From assembly GCA_003354225.1 (NCBI GenBank), contig PIVH01000179.1, positions 1-7,256 of the forward strand: a stretch of 7,256 nucleotides of DNA, given 5' to 3'. The stretch comes from Globobulimina sp. (Eukaryota; Foraminifera; Rotaliida). A model generated the notes under the pieces. It ran no database searches. It had not been told where the DNA came from and saw only the letters and a list, made by a program, of their open reading frames with translations. The position numbers were made by a program, and so were the translations under genes. Shown in pieces: positions 6,983-7,256 of the stretch (the stretch's first letter is position 1; each line of letters starts with the position of its first letter).

Positions 6983-7255
6983 TTAGAATCGTCGCCAAGG
7001 GGAAGGTGGAGGTCCCTGTGATCTTTCTCTTTCTAAAAATTCTCTTTCTTTTTCATCAAATTCCAGATTAATTTCTTTAATCACATCAATTTCCGATTGT
7101 GTAGCTGGGGTTACTCCACTCCAATCAACAAATAAGTCAGGTGGATCATAAAAACTACCATTTGATGATGGAGCAGGCGATAAATCCATGTAATTTGGTG
7201 ATGGTACATTGGATTGTTTTGATCGCGACCATGGCGCAGTTTGTGCTTTTTGGGA
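6983..7255 (-). CDS. Partial Pro/Ser-rich protein, C-terminal 90 residues, enters from right edge
   Basis: The stop is at 6983-6985. The frame is open from there to the right edge, giving 90 residues. An internal ATG at 7189 would give a 68-residue protein, but the 22 codons before it (SQKAQTAPWSRSKQSNVPSP...) share the Pro/Ser/polar character and contain no stop, so the gene most likely starts outside the window. The visible part has a Pro/Ser-rich segment, a short FVDWSGVTPATQSEIDVI stretch that may be a folded or binding motif, a Glu/Arg-rich helix (EFDEKEREFLERER), and a GPPPSPWRRF end. It lies in tandem with, and in the same orientation as, the 267-aa SR-like gene. Family unknown. Confidence 0.6.
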   Translation of the reverse strand, partial: SQKAQTAPWSRSKQSNVPSPNYMDLSPAPSSNGSFYDPPDLFVDWSGVTPATQSEIDVIKEINLEFDEKEREFLERERSQGPPPSPWRRF

Positions 7256-7256
7256 A

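Noticed and set aside
1-7256. Bacterial or phage origin
   Set aside because: No Shine-Dalgarno pattern precedes the starts, and coding stretches join only through GT...AG introns with matched phases.

Overview
This is a strongly AT-rich, eukaryote-type window. At least four reading frames are joined by GT...AG introns whose donor and acceptor phases agree. The introns are mostly short (38-58 nt). Genes are tightly packed: only 75 nt separates the two plus-strand genes. Every protein is charged, low-complexity or unfamiliar, and I recognise no family. The setting fits the nuclear genome of an AT-rich fungus or protist, or an intron-bearing DNA virus or large mobile element resident in one. The sequence alone does not decide between these.

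Layout: (1) a minus-strand gene runs off the left edge (start near 154). (2) About 280 nt of divergent upstream DNA follows, with a TATA-like stretch. (3) A large plus-strand gene spans 433-4786 and is broken by at least four introns. It would encode about 1,190 residues, or fewer if additional introns near 3826-4058 are used, with an internal acidic block and an Asp/Ser/Glu-rich tail. (4) A two-exon plus-strand gene at 4862-5682 encodes a 260-residue basic protein. (5) An AT-rich convergent intergenic region lies at 5683-6040. (6) Two tandem minus-strand genes follow: a 267-residue SR-like, acidic/basic disordered protein (6041-6844) and the C-terminal 90 residues of a Pro/Ser-rich protein that enters from the right edge (6983-7255).

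The most notable structure is a pair of long fold-back (palindromic) elements. Each sits wholly inside an intron of the large gene, at 1016-1260 and 2999-3325. Both are built from repeated AGTTTGAAACT/AGTTTCAAACT modules around a GC-rich central hairpin. The first is flanked by TA on both sides, as expected for a Tc1/mariner-type target duplication. Without the elements the two introns would be about 45-62 nt, the size of the other introns. This suggests a MITE-like family that entered existing short introns and is tolerated there.

How the genes cooperate cannot be read from sequence. The shared style (acidic tails, Arg/Lys clusters, SP/SQ repeats, possible nuclear localisation signals) suggests proteins that act with nucleic acid or in the nucleus, but that is inference.
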